Shown here piece after piece: positions 6,583 through 14,130 of a stretch of 15,104 nt of DNA. The position numbers were made by a program, and so were the translations under genes. The notes beneath the pieces are model-generated. The model was not told the DNA's origin. It did no database searches and saw only the letters and a list, made by a program, of their open reading frames with translations. Numbering within the stretch: the stretch's first letter is position 1; every line of letters starts with the position of its first letter. The stretch is from an uncultured Clostridium sp. (lineage in GTDB: Bacteria; Bacillota; Clostridia; Lachnospirales; Lachnospiraceae), in NCBI GenBank assembly GCA_900555045.1, contig USJW01000116.1, forward strand, positions 1-15,104. Direction: 5' to 3'.

Positions 6583-8664
6583 TCAATCCAGATCAAACAC
6601 TTCAAAATCATCATCCGAGCTGTGTTGCTCCCTGTCATCCTTCGCCGCAGGTGCCGGAGCCACGCGCACCGGCTGGGCCGCCTTGGGCCCTCTGGGCTGG
6701 GCTTGGCTCTGGGGATGAGGCGTACCGCTCTGGGCTGCCTTGGCTCTCGCCGCCTGCCCCCGGGCCGCCGCGCTTCCCGCGCCGCTTGCCACATGCTTTC
6801 CCGCGCCGCCCGCAGGAGACTGCGGTCTGCCCGCCGGGGTCCCGGTTCTCGGATGAGGAGTCTCGGCCGCCGCGGCGGTTCTGGGCTGAGTTTTTTCGGC
6901 CGCTGCCCCGGTTCTGGACTGCAACCTGTCCGCTGCTGCCTCAGTCCTCGGCTGCGGCTTATCCGCTGCCGCTCTCTGAGGTCTTGCCTCAACGGCCGGC
7001 TCACCCTGGCTGCGGGCGGCCGCTCTGGGCGTCTGGGCCGCGGGGGCTCCCTGTGCGCCGGCTCCGCCGGAAACTGCGGCTCCTCCCTGCGGGCGGGCTG
7101 CGCCGCTGCGCACCGGTCTCTCTGCCTTTTCCGCTCTGCGCGGGCGGGCTGCCGCAACCGGTTCTCTCGTCACCGCCGACTCCCTGTCCGCAGCGCTCTG
7201 GACGCGGCCTTCGCCCCCGCGCGCCCTGCGCGCCTGAGGCTCGAAGCGGACGTCCTCCGCCGCCTCGTCAACCTCACCGTCCTCATCGTCCAGCACATCC
7301 ACAATGTCGAATTCGTCGTCCTCGCCGTCCTGCGGCTCCTGCCCGAAAGCCTCGCCGTCCTCATCGGTCAGGATTTCCCGCTCCTCCGGCTCAAAATCCT
7401 CTGCGTCCGCGTCCTCTGACTCCCCGCCCCGCTTTGCACGGCTTGTCCGTCTGGGGCCGCTTCCCGGATCGGAGGGTTTATTCTTGGACACGATCTGCCA
7501 CAGCAGCAGAATCAGCAGGATCACCGCAATCACAGCCAGGATGATGATCACGATCAGACGTCCGTCATAGTCCTTGACCAAGCTGTTGTAATCCGTCACG
7601 AGCGCCTCGTACTTCTCGTTGGAAACGCCGGTATCCGCGGCCGGATCCTGGAAGTAGCGCTGGATCGTGTGCTCGTTTGTGCCCATATCGTAGCGGTAGA
7701 AATTCTTCTCGCCCGCCTCGTTCATACCGTAGACCACGCAGTACTGCGGGTTGGTGTCCGTCTTCCAGATCCATCCCTTGACCTTGTTGCCGTCGATGTT
7801 GATGCTGGTCTCCACAAATCCTTCCGGAAGCTTCACGGAGGAATCCGGCTCCAGAATGGTGATATTCTTCGCCATAGAGGTCATCTTGATCTGCGCGCCG
7901 TTGCCCTCGCCGCCGCCATTGCTGGCGCCGCCCTCGGCCTTTGTCACGACGATCACGTACTCCTTGGCGGTCTCCCCGTCCTGAGCTGTCACGCGGCAGG
8001 TGACGCGGTTCTCGCCCATCTGCAGATCCTCGTTGTTCTTGATGATCTTGGTGGCGTTGGCGTCATTACACTCCGCGCTGACAATAATCTTATTGACATC
8101 CGTCCCGACGGTGACTGCGTAGGTGTCCACATCCGGAGAAAATTCCGGGGTCAGTGTTCCGGGGGATACCTGAAGAGACTTGAGCGTAGCGTCCTTTGAC
8201 GCGGTGGCCAGCGCTTTCACCGTGACGGTGGAATTTCCCTGCTTCTCCACAGTCACAAGCTGGGAATTCACGTCGTAGATCTCCTGGTTGCTCACCTCGA
8301 TCTTCGTGGTCCCCGCCGTCAGGGCGTTAAACTTCAGAGTGAACGCCATGGCCGTGGTGTTGGGTGTTCCCGCGTCCCCGCGGACACGGATTGCGCCGGA
8401 ATCCCCCGTCGCGTCGGTTCCGCTGACGAATTCCAGCGCGCTGGAATCGTAGGAGAGCATAATATCCGCGCTGGATAAATTCTCTCCGCTGGTGGAAGTG
8501 ATTTTCATGTTCACACTGACCTGCCCGCCCACAGTGGCGGATGGGTCGGAAAATGCGATTCTGGCATTGGCCGCATACGCTGTGAGCATATTTACCGGCG
8601 CAAACACCGCCAGCATACAAGCCGCAAGCAATGCCGCAGCCACGCGTGTCATTCGTTTGTTCAT
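6583..8664 (-). CDS. Membrane-anchored cohesin and cadherin-like domain protein with long cytoplasmic tail
   Basis: The 693 residues begin at the ATG at 8664, which has AGGAGA upstream; the frame extends nine codons further without a ribosome site. A signal peptide spans 1-31 (cut near AYA-A). Residues about 34-150 resemble a cohesin domain (SADIMLSYDSSALEFVSG). Residues 158-242 match a cadherin-like beta-sandwich repeat (LKSLQVSPGTLTPEFSPDVD). A short unrecognised domain follows at 258-340. One membrane helix lies at about 369-392. The rest (393-693) should be cytoplasmic: an acidic block (415-475), an Ala/Arg/Pro/Gln-rich stretch with four 11-residue repeats (569-612), and an acidic end DDDFEVFDLD. 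No dockerin protein is in the window, so the cohesin may serve another binding role. It follows the glucosaminidase gene by 156 bases without a clear promoter or terminator between them. The function is inferred as a cell-surface adhesin or sensor. Confidence 0.88.
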   Translation of the reverse strand: MNKRMTRVAAALLAACMLAVFAPVNMLTAYAANARIAFSDPSATVGGQVSVNMKITSTSGENLSSADIMLSYDSSALEFVSGTDATGDSGAIRVRGDAGTPNTTAMAFTLKFNALTAGTTKIEVSNQEIYDVNSQLVTVEKQGNSTVTVKALATASKDATLKSLQVSPGTLTPEFSPDVDTYAVTVGTDVNKIIVSAECNDANATKIIKNNEDLQMGENRVTCRVTAQDGETAKEYVIVVTKAEGGASNGGGEGNGAQIKMTSMAKNITILEPDSSVKLPEGFVETSINIDGNKVKGWIWKTDTNPQYCVVYGMNEAGEKNFYRYDMGTNEHTIQRYFQDPAADTGVSNEKYEALVTDYNSLVKDYDGRLIVIIILAVIAVILLILLLWQIVSKNKPSDPGSGPRRTSRAKRGGESEDADAEDFEPEEREILTDEDGEAFGQEPQDGEDDEFDIVDVLDDEDGEVDEAAEDVRFEPQARRARGGEGRVQSAADRESAVTREPVAAARPRRAEKAERPVRSGAARPQGGAAVSGGAGAQGAPAAQTPRAAARSQGEPAVEARPQRAAADKPQPRTEAAADRLQSRTGAAAEKTQPRTAAAAETPHPRTGTPAGRPQSPAGGAGKHVASGAGSAAARGQAARAKAAQSGTPHPQSQAQPRGPKAAQPVRVAPAPAAKDDREQHSSDDDFEVFDLD
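6829..6960 (-). repeat. Four imperfect 33-bp tandem repeats in the cytoplasmic tail
   Basis: The DNA encodes KPQPRTEAAAD, RLQSRTGAAAE, KTQPRTAAAAE and TPHPRTGTPAG in tandem (residues 569-612 of the cohesin-domain protein). The unit is xxQxRTxAAAx. The last copy is the most diverged. Such repeats often vary in number between strains. Confidence 0.75.
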
Positions 8665-8820
8665 AACATTCTCCTGCTTTCTGTCACACATATTTCATAT
8701 CGGTCGGTCTTTCTGGCGCTGCCGAAGCGCTGCGGGCGCCATGGCCGCCAGAGCTGCCGGGAGATCTCTCCTTATATCCATATCCTTCCCGCTTTCTGCG
8801 CGGCGCTCCCGCCAGCCCTT

Positions 8821-11142
8821 TTACGGGCTGACGGTCACAATGGTCACATTGCTGCCGCCGGGGCCGCTTCCGCCGGTATTGGCCGGGCCGCTTCCGCCGC
8901 CAGGACCTGCCCCGGATCCGCCGGGACCTGCTCCGGAGCCACCCGAACCGCCAGAGCCGCCGGGAGTCTGCCCGGAGCCCGGATTCGTGCCCCCGCCGGG
9001 CGAGTAAGCGCCTCCGGAGGAGGTGGGGCCGCCGCTCTGCTTGGCCACATGGATGACATAGGTTCTTGTGCTTCCGTTCTGGGCCGTCACGGTCAGCGTC
9101 ACATCCGTGGTTCCCGCTCCCAGATTCACAATGCCTGCGCCGTTGACCGACGCCGAGGAGTCGGCCGCCATGGCCTGGACATTGATGGCGGTCACGGAGG
9201 TGTCAACGATCAGGTTGTAGCTCTCCGTATCCTTGCTGAAGGTGGGTGTCAGGCTGAAGCCGTCCACGCCCAGGCCGGACAGCTTGTTGTTGGGACTGCC
9301 GTCGCCTGTGGGTGCGGGACAGGGCTGATCCGGCATGTTCTTATACACCGGGATCACGAACTCTAACGCCGTGTTCTTCACCTCCGACGTGTACGCCCGG
9401 GAGAGCTTTGCCCCCTCCGACGCAGCCGCCTGCACGTTGCTCATATACTGGTGCTTGTACAGGTTGCTTCCCTGCACATTAAACTTTTTCAGATAGAATG
9501 TATTCTGGCCCGCCTTCACATAGTTGTCGCCGTAGTTTAAGGCTCCGCCCAGAATCGACTTTTCCACCGTGTTCCACGGCCGCCCGTAGGAGCCCGACTG
9601 GGACGCGTACCAGAGGCCGCGCTCGATGGCGCTCATGGAGCCGGACTGGTAGGCCTCCACGTTAAAGTAGTTGTAATATCCCTGATAGCCGGAGTAAGTT
9701 CCGGAAATCAGCGGGCTGGTTCCCTTGCCCTGCTCCTGCATGATCATGGCCGCCAGAACATAGGGGTTGACCCCGGACTGCTCGCCGGCCTTCATGATAA
9801 TGTCCACGTAGGAGGTGGTGCCGGAAAAGCCGCTGCCCCCGTTTCCGCCGGGCGCGGACCCTGTGGAGGCGGGGCCGGAGGTTGAGACCGATGGGCCGGA
9901 CGAGGGACTTCCCCCGTTTGTCCCGCCCGACGGGGACGAACCGCCCCCCGAGGGCGACTGGCTTCCCCCGGACGGGGAAGAACCGCTCCCTGAAGGCGAC
10001 TGGCTTCCCCCGGACGGGGAAGAACCGCCTGCCGGCGACTGGCCCTGGGCGCCGGAACCGCTCTGCCCCGGTGCCTCAAAGCTGACGGTATCGCCCACAA
10101 ACACATGCTGTCTGGGTGTGACGGAGGCCTGGGGCCCCTCTAGGCTCACGCTGCCGCCGCCCGATGTGCCGCTGCTTGATGGGGAATTCCCGCCGGAAGG
10201 AGAATTGCCTCCCCGGTTGGAATTTCCGCCCGCGACGCCCGGCCCGCTCTGGCTGTCGTCGGAGCCGCCAAGCTTCGCTGCTCCCGGTCCCCGGCTTGAT
10301 CCGCCGGGTCCGGTTGTCCCGGAGCCTCCGGGACCGCCTGAAAAATCGCTGCCGCCGGTGCCCGTGGAATCGGTCGTGCCGGACAGAAAGCTGTCCTTCA
10401 CCAGCGTCTCTAAGCCCTGGCGGGTCTGCGTGCTGCCGTTGTACTCCTGGGATAAAAACTGGAAGATGTAGGTCTCATCCAGGAAATTTCTGGGATCCAT
10501 GTAGTACCGGATAATCTCATCCGACGCCGCCACCCAGTTGCTGCCGTCAAACCCGGTCCAGCTGCTGTTGTCCCAGTTGTACGCGCCGTTTGCCACGGAC
10601 TTCCACGAGGAGATGCTGCCCGAGTTCACGAGGTTACGGGGCGGAAGGCTCTCATTCTCAATCACCGTGTTCCAGTCCAGCTGTGTTTGCAGCGACCGAA
10701 ACACCCAGTTGGGATACTGGGCGTGCAGTTGGCGCAGGCCTTCTTTATAGCTTTCTGGAAATCCCTGTGAATTCAGATATGCCTCGAAGTCAGAATCTGT
10801 CTTATAGTTTATCGGTATTTTAATATAGACTGAGGAGACGTAGCCGGTCTTCACCGCTCCGTCACTGCCTGTAAATTGAATTTGATACCACTTGTTGCCG
10901 TCGGTCCCGGCCTGCTCGCCGCGGATGTTCACCGTGGACCCGCTGGTCAGGCGGCCGATGGACGTGAAATTGGTGCCCGCCCCGCTTCGCACGTTCAGCG
11001 ACGCTGCCTTGACGGTGGCGGTGCCGGTGTAAGCGTAGGCCGCGCCGGCGCCGAAGGGCGCAAAGGAGTTCATCGGCGGCACAGCAGATAACAGGAGGCC
11101 CAGCACAATCGCCAGCCCCTGCCTGAATCGTATATGTCTCAT
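8821..11142 (-). CDS. Secreted SH3b-glucosaminidase with a cadherin-like domain and long Gly/Ser/Pro linker
   Basis: This is probably an N-acetylglucosaminidase that cuts peptidoglycan glycan strands outside the cell. From the ATG at 11142 (GGGAGA upstream) it has 773 residues. Parts in order: signal peptide (1-37, ending near AYAY); bacterial SH3 domain (about 42-107, LNVRSGAGTNFTSIGRL); a conserved N-terminal region (113-250, FLDETYIFQFLSQEY); a Gly/Ser/Pro linker (about 254-442); the glucosaminidase domain (about 444-600) with MIMQEQGKGTSPLISGTYSG, where Glu470 is the likely acid catalyst; a cadherin-like beta-sandwich (620-701); and a Gly/Pro/Ser tail ending NVTIVTVSP. I see no sortase motif or membrane anchor at the C-terminus. 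The cadherin-like domain is clearly related to the one in the next gene (6583-8664). A perfect-consensus promoter lies upstream. Confidence 0.92.
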   Translation of the reverse strand: MRHIRFRQGLAIVLGLLLSAVPPMNSFAPFGAGAAYAYTGTATVKAASLNVRSGAGTNFTSIGRLTSGSTVNIRGEQAGTDGNKWYQIQFTGSDGAVKTGYVSSVYIKIPINYKTDSDFEAYLNSQGFPESYKEGLRQLHAQYPNWVFRSLQTQLDWNTVIENESLPPRNLVNSGSISSWKSVANGAYNWDNSSWTGFDGSNWVAASDEIIRYYMDPRNFLDETYIFQFLSQEYNGSTQTRQGLETLVKDSFLSGTTDSTGTGGSDFSGGPGGSGTTGPGGSSRGPGAAKLGGSDDSQSGPGVAGGNSNRGGNSPSGGNSPSSSGTSGGGSVSLEGPQASVTPRQHVFVGDTVSFEAPGQSGSGAQGQSPAGGSSPSGGSQSPSGSGSSPSGGSQSPSGGGSSPSGGTNGGSPSSGPSVSTSGPASTGSAPGGNGGSGFSGTTSYVDIIMKAGEQSGVNPYVLAAMIMQEQGKGTSPLISGTYSGYQGYYNYFNVEAYQSGSMSAIERGLWYASQSGSYGRPWNTVEKSILGGALNYGDNYVKAGQNTFYLKKFNVQGSNLYKHQYMSNVQAAASEGAKLSRAYTSEVKNTALEFVIPVYKNMPDQPCPAPTGDGSPNNKLSGLGVDGFSLTPTFSKDTESYNLIVDTSVTAINVQAMAADSSASVNGAGIVNLGAGTTDVTLTVTAQNGSTRTYVIHVAKQSGGPTSSGGAYSPGGGTNPGSGQTPGGSGGSGGSGAGPGGSGAGPGGGSGPANTGGSGPGGSNVTIVTVSP
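9953..10028 (-). repeat. 42-bp tandem repeat in the linker of the glucosaminidase gene
   Basis: Two exact 34-base copies (9953-9986 and 9995-10028) sit 42 bases apart, with diverged copies on both sides. They encode the alternating GGSQSPSG and GSSPSG units at residues 372-407. The exact identity suggests recent duplication by slippage or recombination, or an assembly collapse point. Confidence 0.85.
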
Positions 11143-11250
11143 ATATGTATATTCTCCCGTCGGATGCAATTTGCCCGAACGCCGCAATTTTCCTCATTTT
11201 TCACGACATTCCAGCAAGCGTAAATTCTGCTAAAATATGACATTACCCCT

Positions 11251-11280
11251 ATTATAATGACAATTCGTGTGGTATGTCAA
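11251..11280 (-). promoter_or_regulatory. Perfect-consensus sigma-A promoter of the glucosaminidase gene
   Basis: On the minus strand TTGACA (11275-11280) and TATAAT (11251-11256) are both perfect, with an 18-base spacer. Transcription should begin near 11244, giving a leader of about 100 bases before the ATG at 11142. The 225-base gap between this gene and the carboxypeptidase gene holds nothing else I recognise; no clear terminator is seen after the carboxypeptidase stop. Confidence 0.85.
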
Positions 11281-11367
11281 CTGAAATGGAGAAAGTTCAC
11301 ACAAAGAGTACGATTCGTAAGAAAACCTTAAAAATTATGGAAAATCCTGCCGTCATCGCAAAATTCT

Positions 11368-12732
11368 TCAGCTCATGACCTGCTTTTTTGCCCCTTCCCC
11401 GCCGTCAAAGAGGGAGGTAAACAGCCTCAAAACACGGATGAGACAGCGCTTTGGCGTGATCTCCTCCACCCCCTGAGCGGTGTACACGGGAAAGCTCTCC
11501 ACCACCTGCCCTTTTAGCAGATATTCCACCGAGCCCACCTTCTGCCCCTGCCGCACCGGCGCCTTCAGGCGGACGGGCAGATTCTGGCGGACCTCCACCT
11601 GCTCATCCTCCCCCAAAAGAAGCTTCACCTCCCGTTTTTCCTCTCCCGGCCCCATGGTGAGCTCCACCCGCTCCCTCATCTCCTGCCCCGGTTCAGACCA
11701 GCACAGCCCGCCGGTCACCGGCACCGGAGCAAAGGCCTGGGCCTCGTAGACATTCTTCATCTGATAGTGCTCCAGTCCAAACTGAAACAGCTTTCTGGCA
11801 TCCGACCACTTCCAGGTCTTGTGGGGCGGCCACCCGCAGCCGAGGATTGCGATGACGTAGGGACGCCCGTCCTTCTCCATCGCCCCCACGTAGGAATACC
11901 CGGCTCCCCCCGTGAAGCCGGTCTTCCCGGACACCATGCCGTCCATCATGCTTAAAAATGCGTTGTGGTTGGTACAGCTAAAAGACCGCTTTCCCTCCGT
12001 GTCCGTGAAAAAGTAGTTCTGCGTCTGGGTGATCTCCAAAAAGCGCTCCCGCTCCGGAGACTGGTTGACGCAGTAGGCCATGATCCGGGCCAAATCCGCC
12101 GCCGTGGTGGAGTGGATGTGCTCCTGGCCGTTCTCGTCCGTCTCCTTGGCGTCCAGGCCGTTGGGCGTGATAAAGTAGGTGTTCTCACAGCCCAGGGCCC
12201 GCGCCTTCTCGTTCATCAGCCGGGCAAAATCCGGCACGCTGCCGCCCACGTGCTCCGCAATCATCACCGCGGCGTCGTTGTGGGACTCCAGCATCAGGGA
12301 GTACAAAAGATCCTTCAGGTAAAAGGTCTCCCCGCTTCTCACCCCCAAGTGGACCTTGGGCTGCCCTGCCGCATTGGCGGACGCGGTGACCACGTCCTCT
12401 GTATTTCCCATCTCCAGCGCCAGTATGCAGGTCATAATCTTCGTGGTGCTGGCCATGGGGCGGATCGTGTCCTCCCCTTTTCCGTAGAGGACGCGGCCGG
12501 TGAGGCCGTCTGCGAGGACCGCAGACTGCGCGTAGAGCCCCAGCGGATCACTCTTGGGCGCAGGGCTCTCGCTCGCCTCGCCCGTGGTCTCTGCCCCCTC
12601 CTCCCATACCGTCTTTTGTCCTTCCTCCATGGCAAAGGCCTGGGCACAGGGGGTAAGCCCAAGTGTCAGGCAGACCATCAAAATCGTCCATTTGCGCATC
12701 CATTTTGCCGTCCTGCTGCTTTTATTTAACAT
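11368..12732 (-). CDS. Serine-type D-Ala-D-Ala carboxypeptidase (penicillin-binding protein 5 family)
   Basis: This extracytoplasmic enzyme trims the last D-Ala from peptidoglycan pentapeptides and so limits cross-linking. The 454 residues show a signal peptide (about 12-34, ending AFA), and the three active-site motifs of the SxxK peptidase family: S95-T-T-K98, S150-H-N152 and K270-T-G. A beta-rich C-terminal domain spans about 328-425. Residues 431-444 (LIRVLRLFTSLFDG) look like the amphipathic membrane anchor typical of DacA/DacF/DacB types. A second Met at residue 12 could be the start; neither start has a strong ribosome site. It points away from dinB and shares a short divergent promoter region with it. 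The family is firm; which paralogue (dacA, dacB or dacF) cannot be settled here. Confidence 0.95.
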   Translation of the reverse strand: MLNKSSRTAKWMRKWTILMVCLTLGLTPCAQAFAMEEGQKTVWEEGAETTGEASESPAPKSDPLGLYAQSAVLADGLTGRVLYGKGEDTIRPMASTTKIMTCILALEMGNTEDVVTASANAAGQPKVHLGVRSGETFYLKDLLYSLMLESHNDAAVMIAEHVGGSVPDFARLMNEKARALGCENTYFITPNGLDAKETDENGQEHIHSTTAADLARIMAYCVNQSPERERFLEITQTQNYFFTDTEGKRSFSCTNHNAFLSMMDGMVSGKTGFTGGAGYSYVGAMEKDGRPYVIAILGCGWPPHKTWKWSDARKLFQFGLEHYQMKNVYEAQAFAPVPVTGGLCWSEPGQEMRERVELTMGPGEEKREVKLLLGEDEQVEVRQNLPVRLKAPVRQGQKVGSVEYLLKGQVVESFPVYTAQGVEEITPKRCLIRVLRLFTSLFDGGEGAKKQVMS

Positions 12733-12763
12733 CCTATTCGGGCGGAAAATCCAATATGACGGA

Positions 12764-12793
12764 AGTATAAGAATTTCCTGTCCCGCCCTTGAA
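12764..12793 (-). promoter_or_regulatory. Probable promoter of the carboxypeptidase gene
   Basis: On the minus strand TTCAAG (12788-12793) and TATACT (12764-12769) have an 18-base spacer, about 32 bases before the ATG at 12732. The -35 box overlaps the -35 box of the divergent dinB promoter. It is weaker than the dinB-side boxes. Confidence 0.45.
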
Positions 12794-12817
12794 TCCGAAC
12801 ATACATTCTGCTATGAT
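12789..12817 (+). promoter_or_regulatory. Sigma-A promoter of dinB
   Basis: TTGAAT (12789-12794) and TATGAT (12812-12817) have a 17-base spacer. The expected start of transcription is near 12824, about 30 bases before the dinB ATG. A LexA-like box fills most of the spacer. Confidence 0.75.
12796..12809 (+). promoter_or_regulatory. LexA (SOS) box in the dinB promoter spacer
   Basis: CGAACATACATTCT closely matches the Gram-positive LexA consensus CGAACATATGTTCG: the left half is exact and the right half differs at a few positions (ATTC for GTTC). Its place between the -35 and -10 boxes of dinB, a classic SOS gene, supports repression by LexA. Confidence 0.65.
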
Positions 12818-12854
12818 AGGGATACGAAGTACATGTAAGGAGGCAGTATGCCCG

Positions 12855-14126
12855 ATGAGTGGAGCTGCAAAGCGGAATCGTTTAATTTTTCATATCGACG
12901 TGAACTCAGCGTTTCTGAGCTGGGAGTCGGTGTACCGGCTGAGTGAGGACCCTGAAGCCCTGGACCTGCGCACCATCCCCTCCGCCGTGGGCGGGGACGC
13001 AAAAAGCCGCCACGGAATCGTGTTAGCCAAATCCACCCCAGCCAAGCGCTACGGCGTTACCACCGGGGAACCGCTGGTTCAGGCCCTGCGAAAATGCCCC
13101 GGACTCACCGTAGTGCCCTCCCGGTTCGACTACTACATCAAGTGCTCCCATCAGATGATGGAACTCTTAGAGACCTACACCCCGGACCACGAAAAATTCA
13201 GCATCGACGAGATCTTCCTGGATATGACCGACACCATCCACCTGTTCGGAGCCCCGCTCGATGTGGCCAACCAGATCCGGGAGCGGATCCACCGGGAGCT
13301 GGGGTTCACGGTCAACATCGGCGTGGCCCCCAACAAGCTGCTGGCCAAGATGGCCTCCGACTTTGAGAAGCCGGACAAGTGCCACACGCTCTTTCCGGAG
13401 GAGATCCCGGCGAAGCTGTGGCCGCTACCCATCCGTGAACTGTTCTTTGTGGGGGGCTCCGCCCAGAAAAAGATGGAGAACCTGGGAATCCATACCATCG
13501 GCCAGCTGGCCGCCTGTGACTTAGGCGTCCTGAAGGCCCATCTGGGCGAAAAATACGCGGTCTTAATCCACAGCTATGCCAACGGAATCGACGACGACCC
13601 GGTGGCTGAGAAGGACCCGATCAACAAGTGCTACGGCAACAGCGTCACGCTCTCCCGTGATGTCTCGGACTACGAGACGGCCTGCCAGGTCATCCTCTCC
13701 CTCTGCGAGACGGTGGGCGCGCGCCTCCGGGCCGACCACGTCCAGTGCCGCAACGTCTGTGTGGAGCTAAAGGACTGGGAGTTCCACTGCCAGTCCCACC
13801 AGATGCCCTTGCCGGAGCCCACGGACTCCACCGCCATTCTCTATGAATACTCCTGCCGCCTGCTGAGGGAGTTCTGGGATCAGACTCCCGTGCGCCTTGT
13901 CGGTGTGCGGGCGGGCAAGATCGACGACGACACCTTCAGCCAGATCAGCCTGTTCGACACCCCACAAAGCCGCAAAAAGAAGGAGCTTGAGCGGGCCGTG
14001 GACCAGATCCGAAACAAGTTCGGGGTGGACAGCATAAAACGCGCCAGCTTCCTGCGGGACGACTCCATCGTGGACCACGCGGCCGGCAAGCGCAAACACT
14101 TAAACCGCAAGGAGGACATCCGTTAA
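12855..14126 (+). CDS. dinB: DNA polymerase IV (Y-family translesion polymerase)
   Basis: This error-prone polymerase bypasses DNA lesions. From the ATG at 12855 it has 423 residues. Catalytic Asp15 is in FHIDVNSAF, the steric-gate Phe20 lies five residues later, and Asp118-Glu119 are in SIDEIFLDM. The helix-hairpin-helix thumb region (about 195-235) and little-finger domain (about 255-365) follow. QISLF (363-367) fits the sliding-clamp binding motif. The motif I reads HIDVNSAF in place of the usual DMDxFFA, which is seen in a clostridial branch of the family. AAGGAGG (12837-12843) is 11 bases from this ATG. An ATG at 12848, better spaced, is out of frame. It has a LexA-type promoter and is followed after 4 bases by the pseudouridine synthase gene. 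Confidence 0.96.
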   Translation: MSGAAKRNRLIFHIDVNSAFLSWESVYRLSEDPEALDLRTIPSAVGGDAKSRHGIVLAKSTPAKRYGVTTGEPLVQALRKCPGLTVVPSRFDYYIKCSHQMMELLETYTPDHEKFSIDEIFLDMTDTIHLFGAPLDVANQIRERIHRELGFTVNIGVAPNKLLAKMASDFEKPDKCHTLFPEEIPAKLWPLPIRELFFVGGSAQKKMENLGIHTIGQLAACDLGVLKAHLGEKYAVLIHSYANGIDDDPVAEKDPINKCYGNSVTLSRDVSDYETACQVILSLCETVGARLRADHVQCRNVCVELKDWEFHCQSHQMPLPEPTDSTAILYEYSCRLLREFWDQTPVRLVGVRAGKIDDDTFSQISLFDTPQSRKKKELERAVDQIRNKFGVDSIKRASFLRDDSIVDHAAGKRKHLNRKEDIR

Positions 14127-14130
14127 CCCC

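Noticed and set aside
6445..7544. Two long plus-strand open frames (324 and 340 codons) opposite the cohesin-protein tail
   Set aside because: They are Arg/Pro/Ala-rich mirror frames of a G/C-rich repeat region, with no ribosome site or known domain; the minus-strand gene has clear domains and a terminator.
8813..8830. Six-bp hairpin CAGCCC/GGGCTG over the stop codon of the glucosaminidase gene
   Set aside because: It overlaps the stop codon and has no T-run after it, so it does not qualify as a terminator; read-through into the cohesin gene is likely.
9815..10471. A 218-codon plus-strand frame rich in Pro, Glu and Gly
   Set aside because: It is the antisense reading of the Gly/Ser/Pro linker, with no start signal; its composition follows from the repeat.
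11965..12729. A 254-codon plus-strand frame opposite the carboxypeptidase gene
   Set aside because: Antisense to all three active-site motifs of a well-supported gene; a result of G/C-rich third codon positions.
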